Shown: positions 1 to 8,595, counted from the stretch's first letter. The stretch: DNA of 64,000 nt from Lysobacter sp. cf310 (GCF_900114355.1 NZ_FOSS01000001.1:1104368-1168367), one strand, 5' to 3'. Notes: generated by a model from the letters alone, not told the origin. Numbers and translations are program-made.

Positions 1-337
1 GGCCGCGTTCGGCCAGCTCCGCCGCACGCCGCATCGTGTCCTTGTAGTTGGAGTTGCCGCCGTCGATCACGCTGTCGCCCGGGGCCAGCAACGGCAGCAG
101 CTGGGCCAGGGTCTCGTCGACGATGCGACCGGCCGGCACCATCAGCCACAGCACGCGCGGCGCGGGCAGCGCCGCCACCAGGTCCGCCAGCGTCGCCGCG
201 CCGGCGATACCGCGCGCGGCCGCCTGTTCGCGCGCCGCCGCGCCGGGATCGTAGCCCGTCACCCGATGCCCGCCGCGCAGCAGGCGCTCGGCCATGTTCG
301 CGCCCATCCGGCCCAGCCCGACCATACCCAGTTCCAT
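1..337 (-). CDS. gnd: 6-phosphogluconate dehydrogenase (decarboxylating), N-terminal part
   Basis: Only the first 112 codons are present; the gene runs off the left edge. The protein begins MELGMVGLGRMGANMAERLL, a dinucleotide-binding fold with the GLGRMG loop, and continues with a VPAG segment and IDGGNSNYKD. This last motif is characteristic of 6-phosphogluconate dehydrogenases and closely related beta-hydroxyacid dehydrogenases. The family oxidatively decarboxylates 6-phosphogluconate to ribulose 5-phosphate in the cytosolic pentose phosphate pathway. The MELGMVGLG start looks like the short NAD-type form, but the C-terminal domain that would settle this is outside the window. Confidence 0.85.
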   Translation of the reverse strand, partial: MELGMVGLGRMGANMAERLLRGGHRVTGYDPGAAAREQAAARGIAGAATLADLVAALPAPRVLWLMVPAGRIVDETLAQLLPLLAPGDSVIDGGNSNYKDTMRRAAELAERG

Positions 338-491
338 CGCCCGCTCCCGCTATGAGGTTGTGGCAGTGTATGGGGCCGGCCGGGCGAGCCCGCAACACGC
401 TCCTCACGCAGCACTGCGTTGCACGCATGCTGCTGACAGGAACTGACACGCGCCCGGGCGATCATGGCCCACACCCAGCGAGGACCCGCTC

Positions 492-860
492 ATGCCCCTG
501 CAAGGCAGTTGCCACTGCGGCAAGACCCGTTTCGAAGTGACCGAAGCCCCGACCGAAGTGACCCGTTGCACCTGCTCGATCTGCAGCAAGCGCGGCGGCC
601 TATGGGCCTACTACACCCCCGAGCAGTTCCGCCTGCTGACCCCGCTGGAGGACGTGGCCACCTACCGCTGGAACACCGGCATGGTCGCCCACCATTTTTG
701 CGCCACCTGCGGCTGCACCACCTACGGCGAAAGCCCCAGCTGGGTCGATTTCAAGCCGGATTTCGACCACCCCAAGATCAGCATCAACGCGCGCCTGCTG
801 GACGAGTTCGACCTGGACGCGGTGCCGGTGACGGTGATCGACGGCAAGAATCTTTGGTGA
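492..860 (+). CDS. GFA family (glutathione-dependent formaldehyde-activating-like) zinc protein
   Basis: A 122-residue protein with the zinc-binding cysteine pattern of the GFA/CENP-V fold: CHCG near residue 8, a CTCSIC cluster near residue 27, and CATCGC near residue 75. The only characterised function in the family is formation of S-hydroxymethylglutathione from formaldehyde and glutathione, and even that is disputed. Most bacterial members of this length are uncharacterised, so the substrate is unknown. It is monocistronic and read away from the divergent gnd gene, with about 150 bases between the two starts. Confidence 0.85.
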   Translation: MPLQGSCHCGKTRFEVTEAPTEVTRCTCSICSKRGGLWAYYTPEQFRLLTPLEDVATYRWNTGMVAHHFCATCGCTTYGESPSWVDFKPDFDHPKISINARLLDEFDLDAVPVTVIDGKNLW

Positions 861-876
861 GCGCGGCGACGCGGCC

Positions 877-1275
877 TTAGAGGCCGTGTCCGCCCACCGG
901 CCGGGTGGTGGTGCCCGCATCGAAGCCGGCGATGATGGGCATCGCGCGCGCGATCGCCGCGCGCACGGCCGGCAGCTTGAGCGAGGCCGCGTGGCTGTCC
1001 TGGCTGTCCCAGACCTCGGTGATCCAGATCGCGTCGGCATCGCCGGCGTCGTGGGCGACGATGTAGCTCAGGCAGCCGGGCATGTCGTGCACGCCCTCCA
1101 GCAGGATCGCGACCAGTTCGTCGCGCTTGCCCGCGTGGGCGGTCATCTTTCCGATCAATCCGTACATCGTCTGCGCTCCTGCGGGGCTCGCGCGCACCGG
1201 CGCGAAGGCGGCGCCGGCGATCGCGGCGCCGGCCATGAGCACGAACCCGCGTCGCTGGCGGTCCATGGCGCGCAT
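877..1275 (-). CDS. Tat-exported antibiotic biosynthesis monooxygenase (ABM/YgiN-like) domain protein
   Basis: The start is taken at ATG 1275 (MRAMDRQRRG) or the in-frame ATG 1266; a longer upstream reading has no support. The N-terminus carries an RQRRGF twin-arginine-like motif, a hydrophobic alanine-rich stretch and a likely AGA cleavage region near residue 35. The remaining 95 residues form an ABM-type dimeric alpha-beta barrel: MYGLIGKMTAHAGKRDELV at the start, then GCLSYIVAHD and ITEVWDSQ. ABM proteins include quinol monooxygenases and haem-degrading enzymes, usually cytosolic, so export is unusual. The substrate cannot be told from the sequence. Confidence 0.75.
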   Translation of the reverse strand: MRAMDRQRRGFVLMAGAAIAGAAFAPVRASPAGAQTMYGLIGKMTAHAGKRDELVAILLEGVHDMPGCLSYIVAHDAGDADAIWITEVWDSQDSHAASLKLPAVRAAIARAMPIIAGFDAGTTTRPVGGHGL

Positions 1276-1415
1276 CTTAGCGCCGTCGTGCTGGTATGGG
1301 CTTGTGCTCGCGTAGCGAATCGAGGTCGCGACATGACGCCTCCTACACAGCGCCCGATTATGATCCAGGCGCGCGGGTTCGCACGAGCGCGCGCCCTCCA
1401 CCCGCCGAGGTGCCC

Positions 1416-1646
1416 ATGCCCTGGACCCGCGACCGACTCGATGCCGAACTGGCCGCGCTGGAGACCCAGCTGCCGGCGGTGGAACACGATGCCGACCGCC
1501 ACGACGTGCTCGCGCGTTTCGCGCTGCTGGCCAATCCCATACTCGAAGCCGCCGCCGCGGAGGACTACGCGCATGCGCTGGATCGCGTCCAGGCCATGCT
1601 GGCCGCGCGCGGGCTGGTGCTGGAGGACGACGGCGTCGCCGGCTAG
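1416..1646 (+). CDS. small hypothetical protein, helical
   Basis: A 76-residue acidic, alanine-rich protein starting MPWTRDRLDAELAALETQL, predicted by eye to be entirely helical with possible coiled-coil heptads. ATG 1416 is chosen over upstream in-frame starts because the conserved-looking sequence begins there. It is divergent from the ABM gene and its stop overlaps by 4 bases the end of the convergent hydrolase-fusion gene. No family was recognised. Its reality rests on codon-like composition and the clean fit between neighbours. Confidence 0.5.
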   Translation: MPWTRDRLDAELAALETQLPAVEHDADRHDVLARFALLANPILEAAAAEDYAHALDRVQAMLAARGLVLEDDGVAG

Positions 1647-2911
1647 GCCGCGCTGGCGTCGAACAGCTCGGGGCCGTAGGCGGTCAGGCGTTCCAGCACG
1701 CTGGCGCGGTCCGGGCATTCGAAGATGCGCACGCGGCGCTCGACGAAGGCCTGCGAGGCTTCCTGCATCAGGAACGGCAGATCCTGGTCGTCGCCGACGA
1801 TGTAGATCGCGGGCTTGCCCAGGATCAGCGCCCAACCGGCCTCGTAAAGCACGCTGGACACGATCCTCTTCGGATAGAACAGGATGAAATAGCGGCTCTC
1901 GCGCAGCGCGGCCATGTCCTTGCGCAGCGCGAGTTCCTCCGGGTCGAAGTCCTCCATCGTCGGCATCGTGGCGCCGGCGTAGAACACCGAGGCATAGCCG
2001 CAACGCTGCTTGAGCACCTCAATCATCGCCAGCACGGTGGCGCGGTTGTCGGCGTATTCGGCGTCGCCGCTGTGGCCGGCCATGGCCGCGGCCACGAACA
2101 CGTCGTACTTGAAGCGATCCAGGGCGATGCCGATGCGTTCCCTGACCCAGGCGTAGACGTCGCTGTCGCGGTCGTCGGGTTTGACGATGGAGGTGTGCGA
2201 GCCGCGCACCACCTTGATCCGCGACGAGGTCAGGCCGATGCCCGCGCTCAGCGAGTCCACCCAGCGGTCGTAGACGGCCTCCACCGCCCAGGTCGGAATC
2301 GTGGTCCTGCGCAAGGTGCTGACGCGTTCGTCCAGGGCGATGTGGTTTTCGAAACTCAGATTGATCTTGCGCACCAGCTCGCCGTGCGGCCGCAGCGCGC
2401 GCGCATCGAAGGAGAACGCGCCCAGCCAGGCCGGCACCCGCAGCGCCCCCAACTGCGGCGTCGCCATCAGCAGCAGTCCGGCGATGCGCTTGAGCGCGTC
2501 GTGTTCGCCGGTTTCCAGCAGACGGTGGATGGTGGCCTTGCACAGCAGTCCGCCCATGCTGTGGCCGATCAGGACGATGCGCTTGTAGGCCTTGAGCTGG
2601 TCGCGGATCAGATCGGCGAGCACGCGCGCTTCGTCTTCCAGGGCGATCGACCGTGTCCAGGCCCAGCGTCCGGCCGCGGTGCGGTACTGGTACATGCCGA
2701 CGTCGACCTCGGGCAGATCGTCGTACAGGAAGGCGGGAAAGCGGCCCCAGGTCGCGCCCGGCCCGTAGCGACTGCCGCCCAGGCCGTGCACGAACACCAG
2801 CAGGCTGTCGTTGGCGCTGACCGGGCTGCGCTGGTGCACCACCAGCGCCTCCTCGCTCAAACGCGCGTAATCGGCCGGATCGGCGTAGGCGGCCTGCGAC
2901 TCGCGTTTCAT
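1643..2911 (-). CDS. alpha/beta hydrolase fused to a TIR/nucleoside-deoxyribosyltransferase-like domain
   Basis: A 422-residue two-domain protein. Residues 35-245 form a lipase-like alpha/beta hydrolase: oxyanion motif VFVHGLGG (39-46), nucleophile elbow GHSMGG with Ser118, and likely catalytic His239 in GSHTSIV. Residues 268-400 begin KYDVFVAAAMAG and contain DMAALRESRYFILFYPKR followed by LYEAGWALILGKPAIYIV. That layout, with Glu357 before a gKPaiyiv strand, is typical of the flavodoxin-like TIR and nucleoside deoxyribosyltransferase/DRHyd superfamily, whose members cleave N-glycosidic bonds in NAD or nucleotides. ATG 2911 is chosen because GGAGAGGA lies just upstream. Such fusions are plausible stress or antiphage effectors; this is inference. 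There is no signal peptide. Confidence 0.7.
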   Translation of the reverse strand: MKRESQAAYADPADYARLSEEALVVHQRSPVSANDSLLVFVHGLGGSRYGPGATWGRFPAFLYDDLPEVDVGMYQYRTAAGRWAWTRSIALEDEARVLADLIRDQLKAYKRIVLIGHSMGGLLCKATIHRLLETGEHDALKRIAGLLLMATPQLGALRVPAWLGAFSFDARALRPHGELVRKINLSFENHIALDERVSTLRRTTIPTWAVEAVYDRWVDSLSAGIGLTSSRIKVVRGSHTSIVKPDDRDSDVYAWVRERIGIALDRFKYDVFVAAAMAGHSGDAEYADNRATVLAMIEVLKQRCGYASVFYAGATMPTMEDFDPEELALRKDMAALRESRYFILFYPKRIVSSVLYEAGWALILGKPAIYIVGDDQDLPFLMQEASQAFVERRVRIFECPDRASVLERLTAYGPELFDASAA

Positions 2912-2999
2912 CGTCGTCCTCTCCATGAACGCAGCGATGTCCTGAAACCCAACGGCACCGGCGGCGCCAAGGGGCCAGCGCGCGGGCGGTCCGCCGCGA

Positions 3000-3425
3000 T
3001 CAGGCCGCCAGGGCCGCGATCGCCTCCACCTCGAACAGCATGCCGTCCAGGGCCAGGCGCGGCACCGGGATCAGGGTGCAGGCGGGTTTGGCTGCATCGC
3101 CGAACGCGGCTTGAAGCTCCGCCCCGAACGTGTGCAGGCGCTCCTGGCTGTGATCGACGATCAAGACCGTGAGCTTGGCGACGTCGGCCGTGCCGGCGCC
3201 AGCCGAAGCCAGGGCGGTCTTCAGATTGGCCAGCGCCTGACGCACCTGATCGCGGAAGTCCGGCGACAGGCGCCCGTCGGCGGTTTCGCCGCCTTGGCCG
3301 GCGATCAGCAGCCAGCGCGCCGCGCCGCTCACGCTGGCCACATGCGAGTAGCCGTTGGGCGCGGGATCGTAGAGGCCGGCGGGGTTGGCCAGGCTCAGCA
3401 GCGGAGTTTGATGAAAGATGGTCAT
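3000..3425 (-). CDS. RidA/YjgF/YER057c family protein
   Basis: A 141-residue protein with the RidA (chorismate-mutase-like) fold. It contains LLIAGQGGETADGRL near residue 40, DQVRQALANLKTALASAGAG in the middle, and CTLIPVPRLALDGMLFEVEA at the end, where canonical RidA has an Arg-containing R(x)L..p.. segment and a final Glu. Canonical RidA hydrolyses reactive enamine/imine intermediates of PLP enzymes, but many paralogues of this divergence act on other small molecules. It lies just upstream, in transcription order, of the hydrolase fusion (89-base gap) and may be co-transcribed with it. Confidence 0.85.
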   Translation of the reverse strand: MTIFHQTPLLSLANPAGLYDPAPNGYSHVASVSGAARWLLIAGQGGETADGRLSPDFRDQVRQALANLKTALASAGAGTADVAKLTVLIVDHSQERLHTFGAELQAAFGDAAKPACTLIPVPRLALDGMLFEVEAIAALAA

Positions 3426-3680
3426 GATCGTCCTAAGGGGGAAAGGATGCCGTCGGACATGGAGACCGCGGCGGCGCGATCAAGCGCGCGCCGCACGGTC
3501 GCCCTGCAGCAGCGGACACCGGGACGACGATCCAGCGCGGAACCGTGTGACATCGCGGGCAAGCCCCTTCACCGCCGTTGTCGGCGCTAAGCTCACAAAC
3601 ACGGCCTCGTGGCGTTGGTAACGACAGGCGGACCCGTGCGCGCGTCCGCCGTCCTTATCACGCGCGCATGGAGACGCGAC

Positions 3681-4382
3681 ATGAGCCTTGCAACACACAA
3701 GTTCGCCCATGCACTGCTGGGCGCGGCGTTCGGGCTGGCCCTGCTGGGCTGGAGCGGCGCGGCCGCGGCCGCCTGTCCGGGCGCCAGCCCCTGCGAAACC
3801 ATCCACGTTTACCGGATCCAGTCCTGGCCGACGATCCAGGTCGACGCCGCCGGCCGGCCCCTGATCTCGATCCAGGAGGCCAACGGTGCCGACGAGAAAG
3901 CCTTCACCCTGGCGGTGGCCGGCCAAGTCGGTTCGAAAGCGCTGGCGATCCGCTACAACGTCACCCGCATCGAAGACCCGCCCAACGACTACTGCGAGTG
4001 CAACCTGGAAAACAAGAACAAGGGCTGTCCCTCCAACCTGGCGCCGGAGCTGTTGCACCAGTGCGCGCGCGTCTGCCGGCGCGGCGCGTTGGACTCCTGC
4101 ACCGGCACCGGCTTCAACGTCAAACAGGACAGCGGCGGCAAGTGGTATGCGTTTCCGGCCGCCACCCAATGCGGCGGCGCCCGCAATGTCTGGAAGAAGC
4201 ACGCCTTCGGCGCGGTGAAGCCCACGTCCTGCGATTGGCTGGAGAACTCGCGCGTGATCAAGGAGGTCAGCTGCATCGCGACCGCGCTCGCCGCCGATCC
4301 CTTGGTCGGTCTGGACGCACTGTTCAACAACGGCGCGCCCTGCCCCGCGATCGCCGAGGCGACGCTGGAGTACCTGCCCTAA
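3681..4382 (+). CDS. secreted cysteine-rich protein of unknown function
   Basis: A 233-residue protein. The start is placed at ATG 3681, preceded by GGAG, because it gives a clean signal peptide: MSLATHKFAHALLGAAFGLA followed by an AAAAA cleavage region near residue 32. The mature part begins ACPGASPCETIHVYRI and carries more than a dozen cysteines (for example YCECNL, CARVCRRG), implying a disulfide-stabilised exported protein. The middle segment RIEDPPNDYCECNLENKNKG is distinctive, but I do not recognise the family. It is convergent with the NTF2-like gene and separated from it by a strong hairpin. Confidence 0.7.
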   Translation: MSLATHKFAHALLGAAFGLALLGWSGAAAAACPGASPCETIHVYRIQSWPTIQVDAAGRPLISIQEANGADEKAFTLAVAGQVGSKALAIRYNVTRIEDPPNDYCECNLENKNKGCPSNLAPELLHQCARVCRRGALDSCTGTGFNVKQDSGGKWYAFPAATQCGGARNVWKKHAFGAVKPTSCDWLENSRVIKEVSCIATALAADPLVGLDALFNNGAPCPAIAEATLEYLP

Positions 4383-4385
4383 GCC

Positions 4386-4441
4386 GGGCCGCGACCGGCA
4401 ATGCGCGCCCGCCGTATCCGGTGGGCGCGCGGCGCCGGCCC
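4386..4441. terminator. bidirectional hairpin terminator candidate between convergent genes
   Basis: An inner perfect 8-bp stem, GCGCGCCC at 4403-4410 and GGGCGCGC at 4423-4430, is nested inside an outer arm pair GGGCCG (4386-4391) and CGGCCC (4436-4441). It sits between the convergent stops at 4382 and 4456. There is no clear T tract, so termination efficiency is uncertain. Confidence 0.5.
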
Positions 4442-4455
4442 AGGATGGGCGGCGT

Positions 4456-4935
4456 TTACAGGCCCAGCTCGCTCAAGCCGGGATGATCGAGCGGACGCGG
4501 GCGCGACGAATCCCAATGGAACTTGCGCGCGCCGGTCTCGATCGCCAGGTCGTTGATCGAGGCGTGACGCTGGCGCATCAGGCCATCGGCGTCGAACTCC
4601 CAGTTCTCGTTGCCGTAGGCGCGGAACCACTGGCCCGCCTCGTCGCGCCACTCGTAGGCGAAGCGCACCGCAATGCGGTCCTCGCCGTGAGCCCACAGCT
4701 CCTTGATGAGCCGATAGTCGAGCTCCTTCGCCCACTTGCGGGTCAGGAAGTCGACGATCGCGGGTCGGCCGTTGAAGAACTCGGCGCGATTGCGCCAGGC
4801 GCTGTCGTGGCTGTAGGCCAGGGCGATGCGCTGCGGATCGCGGCTGTTCCAGGCGTCCTCGGCCGCGCGCACCTTGGCGATCGCGGTGTCGAGGTTGAAA
4901 GGCGGCAGCGGCGGGCGGGGTTGGTTTGCGTTCAT
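4456..4935 (-). CDS. NTF2-like/SnoaL-like protein of the DUF1348 type
   Basis: A 159-residue protein with the cone-shaped NTF2-like fold. It contains [20 protein letters not shown], then [40 protein letters not shown] and [20 protein letters not shown]. These blocks match DUF1348 proteins, which are small cytosolic proteins with a possible ligand pocket and no established reaction. It follows the secreted hydrolase gene in the same direction after 63 bases and is probably in the same TetR-controlled transcript. Confidence 0.85.
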   Translation of the reverse strand: MNANQPRPPLPPFNLDTAIAKVRAAEDAWNSRDPQRIALAYSHDSAWRNRAEFFNGRPAIVDFLTRKWAKELDYRLIKELWAHGEDRIAVRFAYEWRDEAGQWFRAYGNENWEFDADGLMRQRHASINDLAIETGARKFHWDSSRPRPLDHPGLSELGL

Positions 4936-4998
4936 GGCTGTCTCGGGATCGGAAGAGAGCGGAACAGCGCTCCGGCGTACCGGAGCGCTGCGGGCGGT

Positions 4999-5994
4999 TC
5001 ACTGCTTGGCGAGGAAATCGCGGATCAGCTGCGCGATCCGTGCGCCCTGGGTTTCCAAGGCGAAATGGCCGGCGTCCAACAGATGCACTTCGGCCTTCGG
5101 ATTGTCGCGACGGTAGGGCTCGGCGCCCGCGGCCAGAAAGATCTGATCGTTCTTGCCCCAAATCACCAGGGTCGGCGGCTGATGCTTGCGGAAGTAGGCC
5201 TGCCATTGCGGGTACTTGGGCAGATTGTTGCGGTAGTCGTAGATCATCGCCAGCTGGATGTCGGTGTTGCCGGGCCGGTCCAGATAGGCCTGGTCCAGCG
5301 TGTAGGCGTCCGGGCTCACCAGCGACGGATCCGGCTCGCCGTGCAGGTACTGCCAGCGCGTGCCTTCCAGAGTCATCGCGGCCTGGCGCAGGTGCTCGCC
5401 GTTGGCGGCGCTGTGGTCGTTCCAGTAGGCCTTGATCGGGTCCCAGAACTTGCCGATGCCCTCGAGGTAGGCGTTGCCGTTCTGCACGATCAGCGCATCG
5501 ACGCGCTCGGGATGCGCGCTGGCCAGGCGAAAGCCCACCGGCGCGCCGTAGTCCATGAGATACAGCGCGTAGCGCGGCAGCTTGAGCTGGCGGGTGAACC
5601 CGTCCATCAGCACGGCGTAGTGGTCGAAGCTGTACTCGAACTCGTTCGGCGCCGGCGTCGCGCTGCGGCCGAAGCCCGGATAGTCGGGCGCGATCACGCG
5701 ATAGCGATCGGCCAGGCGCGGGATCAGGTCGCGGTACATCTGGCTGGAGGTCGGAAAGCCGTGCAGCAGCAACAGCACCGGCGCATCGCGCGGGCCGGCC
5801 TCGCGATAGAAGATCTCCACGCCGTCGACCTTGACGGTGCGGTAGTGGACGGCGCTGGGATCCTGGCGCTCGATGCCGGCGGAGGGCGTCTGGGCCAGCG
5901 CCAGCGGTGCGGCGAACACGCTGGCGGTCGCCAGCAACAGGGCGGCGGCGGTGCGCAGGCTGGGCGAGGACTTGCGTGCGGTCGGGACGGACAT
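4999..5994 (-). CDS. exported alpha/beta hydrolase with Asp nucleophile (epoxide hydrolase/dehalogenase-like)
   Basis: A 331-residue protein starting at ATG 5994 with AAGGAG seven bases upstream. A signal peptide (residues 1-34, ending LALAQ) indicates export. The hydrolase core has [15 protein letters not shown] (79-93), the DYPGFGRS loop, and LMDYGAP, where the nucleophile-elbow position is Asp148 rather than Ser. An acidic nucleophile is the hallmark of haloalkane dehalogenases and epoxide hydrolases. The C-terminal WGKNDQIF and LDAGHFALE supply the acid and His. The substrate is unknown. The promoter carries a perfect palindrome that is probably the operator for the divergent TetR gene. 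Confidence 0.85.
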   Translation of the reverse strand: MSVPTARKSSPSLRTAAALLLATASVFAAPLALAQTPSAGIERQDPSAVHYRTVKVDGVEIFYREAGPRDAPVLLLLHGFPTSSQMYRDLIPRLADRYRVIAPDYPGFGRSATPAPNEFEYSFDHYAVLMDGFTRQLKLPRYALYLMDYGAPVGFRLASAHPERVDALIVQNGNAYLEGIGKFWDPIKAYWNDHSAANGEHLRQAAMTLEGTRWQYLHGEPDPSLVSPDAYTLDQAYLDRPGNTDIQLAMIYDYRNNLPKYPQWQAYFRKHQPPTLVIWGKNDQIFLAAGAEPYRRDNPKAEVHLLDAGHFALETQGARIAQLIRDFLAKQ

Positions 5995-6024
5995 GAGAGG
6001 ACTCCTTGGGGTTGGGTTGCGTTT

Positions 6025-6046
6025 TTGTACCGAACGATCGGTACAA
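6025..6046. promoter_or_regulatory. palindromic operator, probably for the adjacent TetR regulator
   Basis: A perfect inverted repeat with 9-bp arms, TTGTACCGA and TCGGTACAA, around the 4-base spacer ACGA. It is 31 bases upstream of the hydrolase start at 5994, where a promoter would lie. A related sequence recurs beside the TetR start, supporting autoregulation by the divergent repressor. Confidence 0.75.
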
Positions 6047-6138
6047 TAGATTCGGATACCCCACCCGTCAACGCAGGTAATGCGGACGCAGTGTTGCAGC
6101 GGTGCCCACATTGACCGCGCCGCGCCCTGCAACCATAT

Positions 6139-6154
6139 TGGACCGATCGTTCCA
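6139..6154. promoter_or_regulatory. second, imperfect TetR-type operator
   Basis: TGGACCGATCGTTCCA is a near-palindrome whose reverse complement shares the core GAACGATCGGT with the operator at 6025-6046. It is 15 bases upstream of the TetR start, a position suited to autorepression. Recognition as an operator is inference from the shared core. Confidence 0.55.
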
Positions 6155-6168
6155 TCCGACTGACCGCC

Positions 6169-6729
6169 ATGCCCGCCCCTCTGCTCTCCCGCGATGCCGT
6201 CGTCGACCGTTTGCTGGGCGCGTTCCGCCGCCACGGCTACGACGCCGCGTCGCTGGGCCAGTTGTCCGAAGCCACCGGCCTGGGCCGCTCCAGCCTCTAC
6301 CACTACTTCCCTGGCGGTAAGGAAGACATGGCGCGCGCCGTGTTCGATCGCGTCGATGCCTGGATGCAGGACGAGGTGCTGGCGCCGATGCAGGGCGGCG
6401 GCACGCCGGAGCGCCGCCTGGCCAAGGTGATCGCCAAGCTCGACCACTTCTACGGCGGCGGCGCCGAGGCCTGTCTGTTCGGCAACCTGGTCGTCGGCGA
6501 TGCGCGCACGCTGTTCCAGGATCGCCTCAACGCGTCCTTGCGCGGCCTGATCGACGGATTCGCGCGACTGGCGCGCGAGAAGGACGGCGTGTCCGCGCGC
6601 GAGGCGCAGCGCCGCGCCGAGGACGCGGTGGTGCGCATCCAGGGCTCGCTGATCGTCTCGCGCGCGATCGCGGAATCCGAGCCGTTCCGCCGCGTACTCA
6701 ACACCCTGCCGCAGCAACTGCTGGGCTGA
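6169..6729 (+). CDS. TetR/AcrR family transcriptional repressor
   Basis: A 186-residue regulator. Residues 7-55 form the TetR helix-turn-helix: [20 protein letters not shown], then [20 protein letters not shown]. The C-terminal ligand domain includes the [11 protein letters not shown] segment seen in the YxaF/LmrA-type TetR subgroup. It is divergent from the secreted Asp-nucleophile hydrolase. The 174-base intergenic region holds two related palindromes, so the likely role is repression of the hydrolase/NTF2-like operon and of itself. The inducer is unknown. Confidence 0.9.
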   Translation: MPAPLLSRDAVVDRLLGAFRRHGYDAASLGQLSEATGLGRSSLYHYFPGGKEDMARAVFDRVDAWMQDEVLAPMQGGGTPERRLAKVIAKLDHFYGGGAEACLFGNLVVGDARTLFQDRLNASLRGLIDGFARLAREKDGVSAREAQRRAEDAVVRIQGSLIVSRAIAESEPFRRVLNTLPQQLLG

Positions 6730-6888
6730 GCGCAAGCTTCCGTCGCAACCGCATAGGAGATTGAACGCGCCGTCCGCGACCGTTCGTCGCCGGCCTGGCC
6801 GATCCCGCGTGGCCGATTCGTTCGCCCCTAAGTGGCGCCCAGGCTCAGCGGCGCAGAACGGATTCGAGGCACGACAAGGAGGTTGGCC

Positions 6889-8595
6889 ATGCCGAGCACC
6901 GCGGACATGCTGTGGTTCAAGACCCGTTTCGCCGCGCGCGTGGTACCGGCGCTGGCGGGCACCCCGCTCACCCTGGACCTGATCACCGCCCTGGCCTGCC
7001 AGGAAACCGGCGAGGTCTGGCCGCTGCTGCGGCGCAAGAACATGAGCGAGGAACGCATCTTGGCCCTGTGCGTGGGCGACACCTTGGACGCGAACGCCGG
7101 CCGCAGCGCGTTTCCGCAGACCAAGACCGCGCTGCTGGCCGCCCGCCGCGGCGAGGAAATGTTCGCGATCGCGCGCGCGGCGCTCGTCGATATGGCCGCG
7201 CATATCGAGGCGTATCAAGGCGCCGCCTCGCGACCGAACAAGTTCTGCCACGGCTTCGGCATGTTCCAGCGCGATCTGCAGTTCTTCCGCGACGACCCGG
7301 ACTACTTCCTCGAACGCCGCTACGAGCAATTCGAACAGACCCTGGCGATGTGCGTGGCCGAACTCAAGCGCGGCCTGCGCAAGCTGCGCCTGCAGGACCG
7401 TCCCACGCTGACCACGATGGAACTGGCCGCGGTCGCGATCGTCTACAACACCGGCGGCTTCAAGCCCGAGCGCGGACTGCGCCAGGGCCATTTCGACGGC
7501 GAGCGCTTCTACGGCCAGGCCATCTTCGACTTCATCCGCCAGGCCCAGACCGTGCCGACGCCGGACGCGCCGGCGCCGCTGCCCACGCCGCGCACCGGCG
7601 AGGCGGCGGTGCCTCCGCCCAGTCCGGTCACCGCCACCGGCCCCTTCTTCCGCGTCGACACCCGCGTCTCGACCCTGCGCCTGCGCAGCGAGCCGCGGAT
7701 CAGCCGCCCGCCCACCGCCAACGTCAAGGGCGAGTTACCGGACGGGCATCCGGTGCGCGCGGTCAGCGGCCGCGCCGTCAACGGCTTCATGGAGGTCGAG
7801 ACCAGTCTGTTCGGCGCGCTGCTGCGCGGCTTCTGCTCGACCGATTTCCTGGTCCGCGACAACAGCCTGGGCGAGATCCCGGTGGTCGAGCCCGCGCGCG
7901 ATCCGCCGCGCACCGGCGTGATCGCGGTGTTCATGCCGCGCCGACCCGGCACGGTCACGCGCCGCCGCGACGCCGCCGGCGCGCACTCGCTCAACGAGGA
8001 CGGCCAGCCCGAACGCTCGGGCGACAATGCGCCGGAGCTGCGCGACGATCTGGCCCAGATCATCGACTGGCTCGCGGTCGACAAGCCCAGCCACAAGCGC
8101 TATCAGCCGCATTCGGGCCTGACCTTCTGCAACATCTATGCCCACGACTACTGCCATCTCGCCGGCGTGTATCTGCCGCGCGTGTGGTGGAACTCGCCGG
8201 CGATCGAAAAGCTGCGTCGCGGCCAGACCGTCGAGCCGCTGATCGGCAACACCATCTTCGAGATGCGCGCCAACGACCTGTTCCGCTGGCTGCGCGATTT
8301 CGGGCCCGAGTTCGGCTGGCGCCAGGTCGCCTCGCCGACCCGTCTGCAGGAAGAGGCCAACCAGGGCGCGATCGCCCTGATCGTGGCGCGGCGCAAGATC
8401 GAGGGTAAATCCGGGCACATCCTGCCGGTGGTGCCCGAGACCGAAACCGAGCGCGCGCACCGCACCGCCAGCGGCGAGGTCGACAAGCCGCTGCAAAGCC
8501 AGGCCGGCGCGACCAATTTCCGTTACGGCACCAGCACCGCCAACTGGTGGAAGGACGAGCGCTTCGCCGAAAGCGCGTTCTGGGTTCACGCCTGA
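6889..8595 (+). CDS. putative cell-wall hydrolase: N-terminal domain, SH3-like domain, C-terminal Cys amidase-like domain
   Basis: A 568-residue protein starting at ATG 6889, seven bases after AAGGAGG. The N-terminal 220 residues contain [33 protein letters not shown] and [20 protein letters not shown]. This reads like a goose-type or phage-type lysozyme fold but is not certain. A proline-rich linker (about 225-250) leads to an SH3-like segment ([15 protein letters not shown] and following). The C-terminal 180 residues contain [16 protein letters not shown] followed by [14 protein letters not shown], a Cys-plus-His layout like NlpC/P60 or Tae-type amidases. No signal peptide is visible, so release might need lysis or a secretion system. 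The function is inference. Confidence 0.55.
   Translation: MPSTADMLWFKTRFAARVVPALAGTPLTLDLITALACQETGEVWPLLRRKNMSEERILALCVGDTLDANAGRSAFPQTKTALLAARRGEEMFAIARAALVDMAAHIEAYQGAASRPNKFCHGFGMFQRDLQFFRDDPDYFLERRYEQFEQTLAMCVAELKRGLRKLRLQDRPTLTTMELAAVAIVYNTGGFKPERGLRQGHFDGERFYGQAIFDFIRQAQTVPTPDAPAPLPTPRTGEAAVPPPSPVTATGPFFRVDTRVSTLRLRSEPRISRPPTANVKGELPDGHPVRAVSGRAVNGFMEVETSLFGALLRGFCSTDFLVRDNSLGEIPVVEPARDPPRTGVIAVFMPRRPGTVTRRRDAAGAHSLNEDGQPERSGDNAPELRDDLAQIIDWLAVDKPSHKRYQPHSGLTFCNIYAHDYCHLAGVYLPRVWWNSPAIEKLRRGQTVEPLIGNTIFEMRANDLFRWLRDFGPEFGWRQVASPTRLQEEANQGAIALIVARRKIEGKSGHILPVVPETETERAHRTASGEVDKPLQSQAGATNFRYGTSTANWWKDERFAESAFWVHA

Noticed and set aside
4483-6114. 543-codon plus-strand open frame
   Set aside because: It is antisense to the NTF2-like and hydrolase genes, which have recognised families and ribosome sites.
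5995-7491. Upstream extension of the secreted hydrolase reading frame
   Set aside because: The true start at 5994 has AAGGAG and a signal peptide; the extension overlaps the TetR gene and the operator region.
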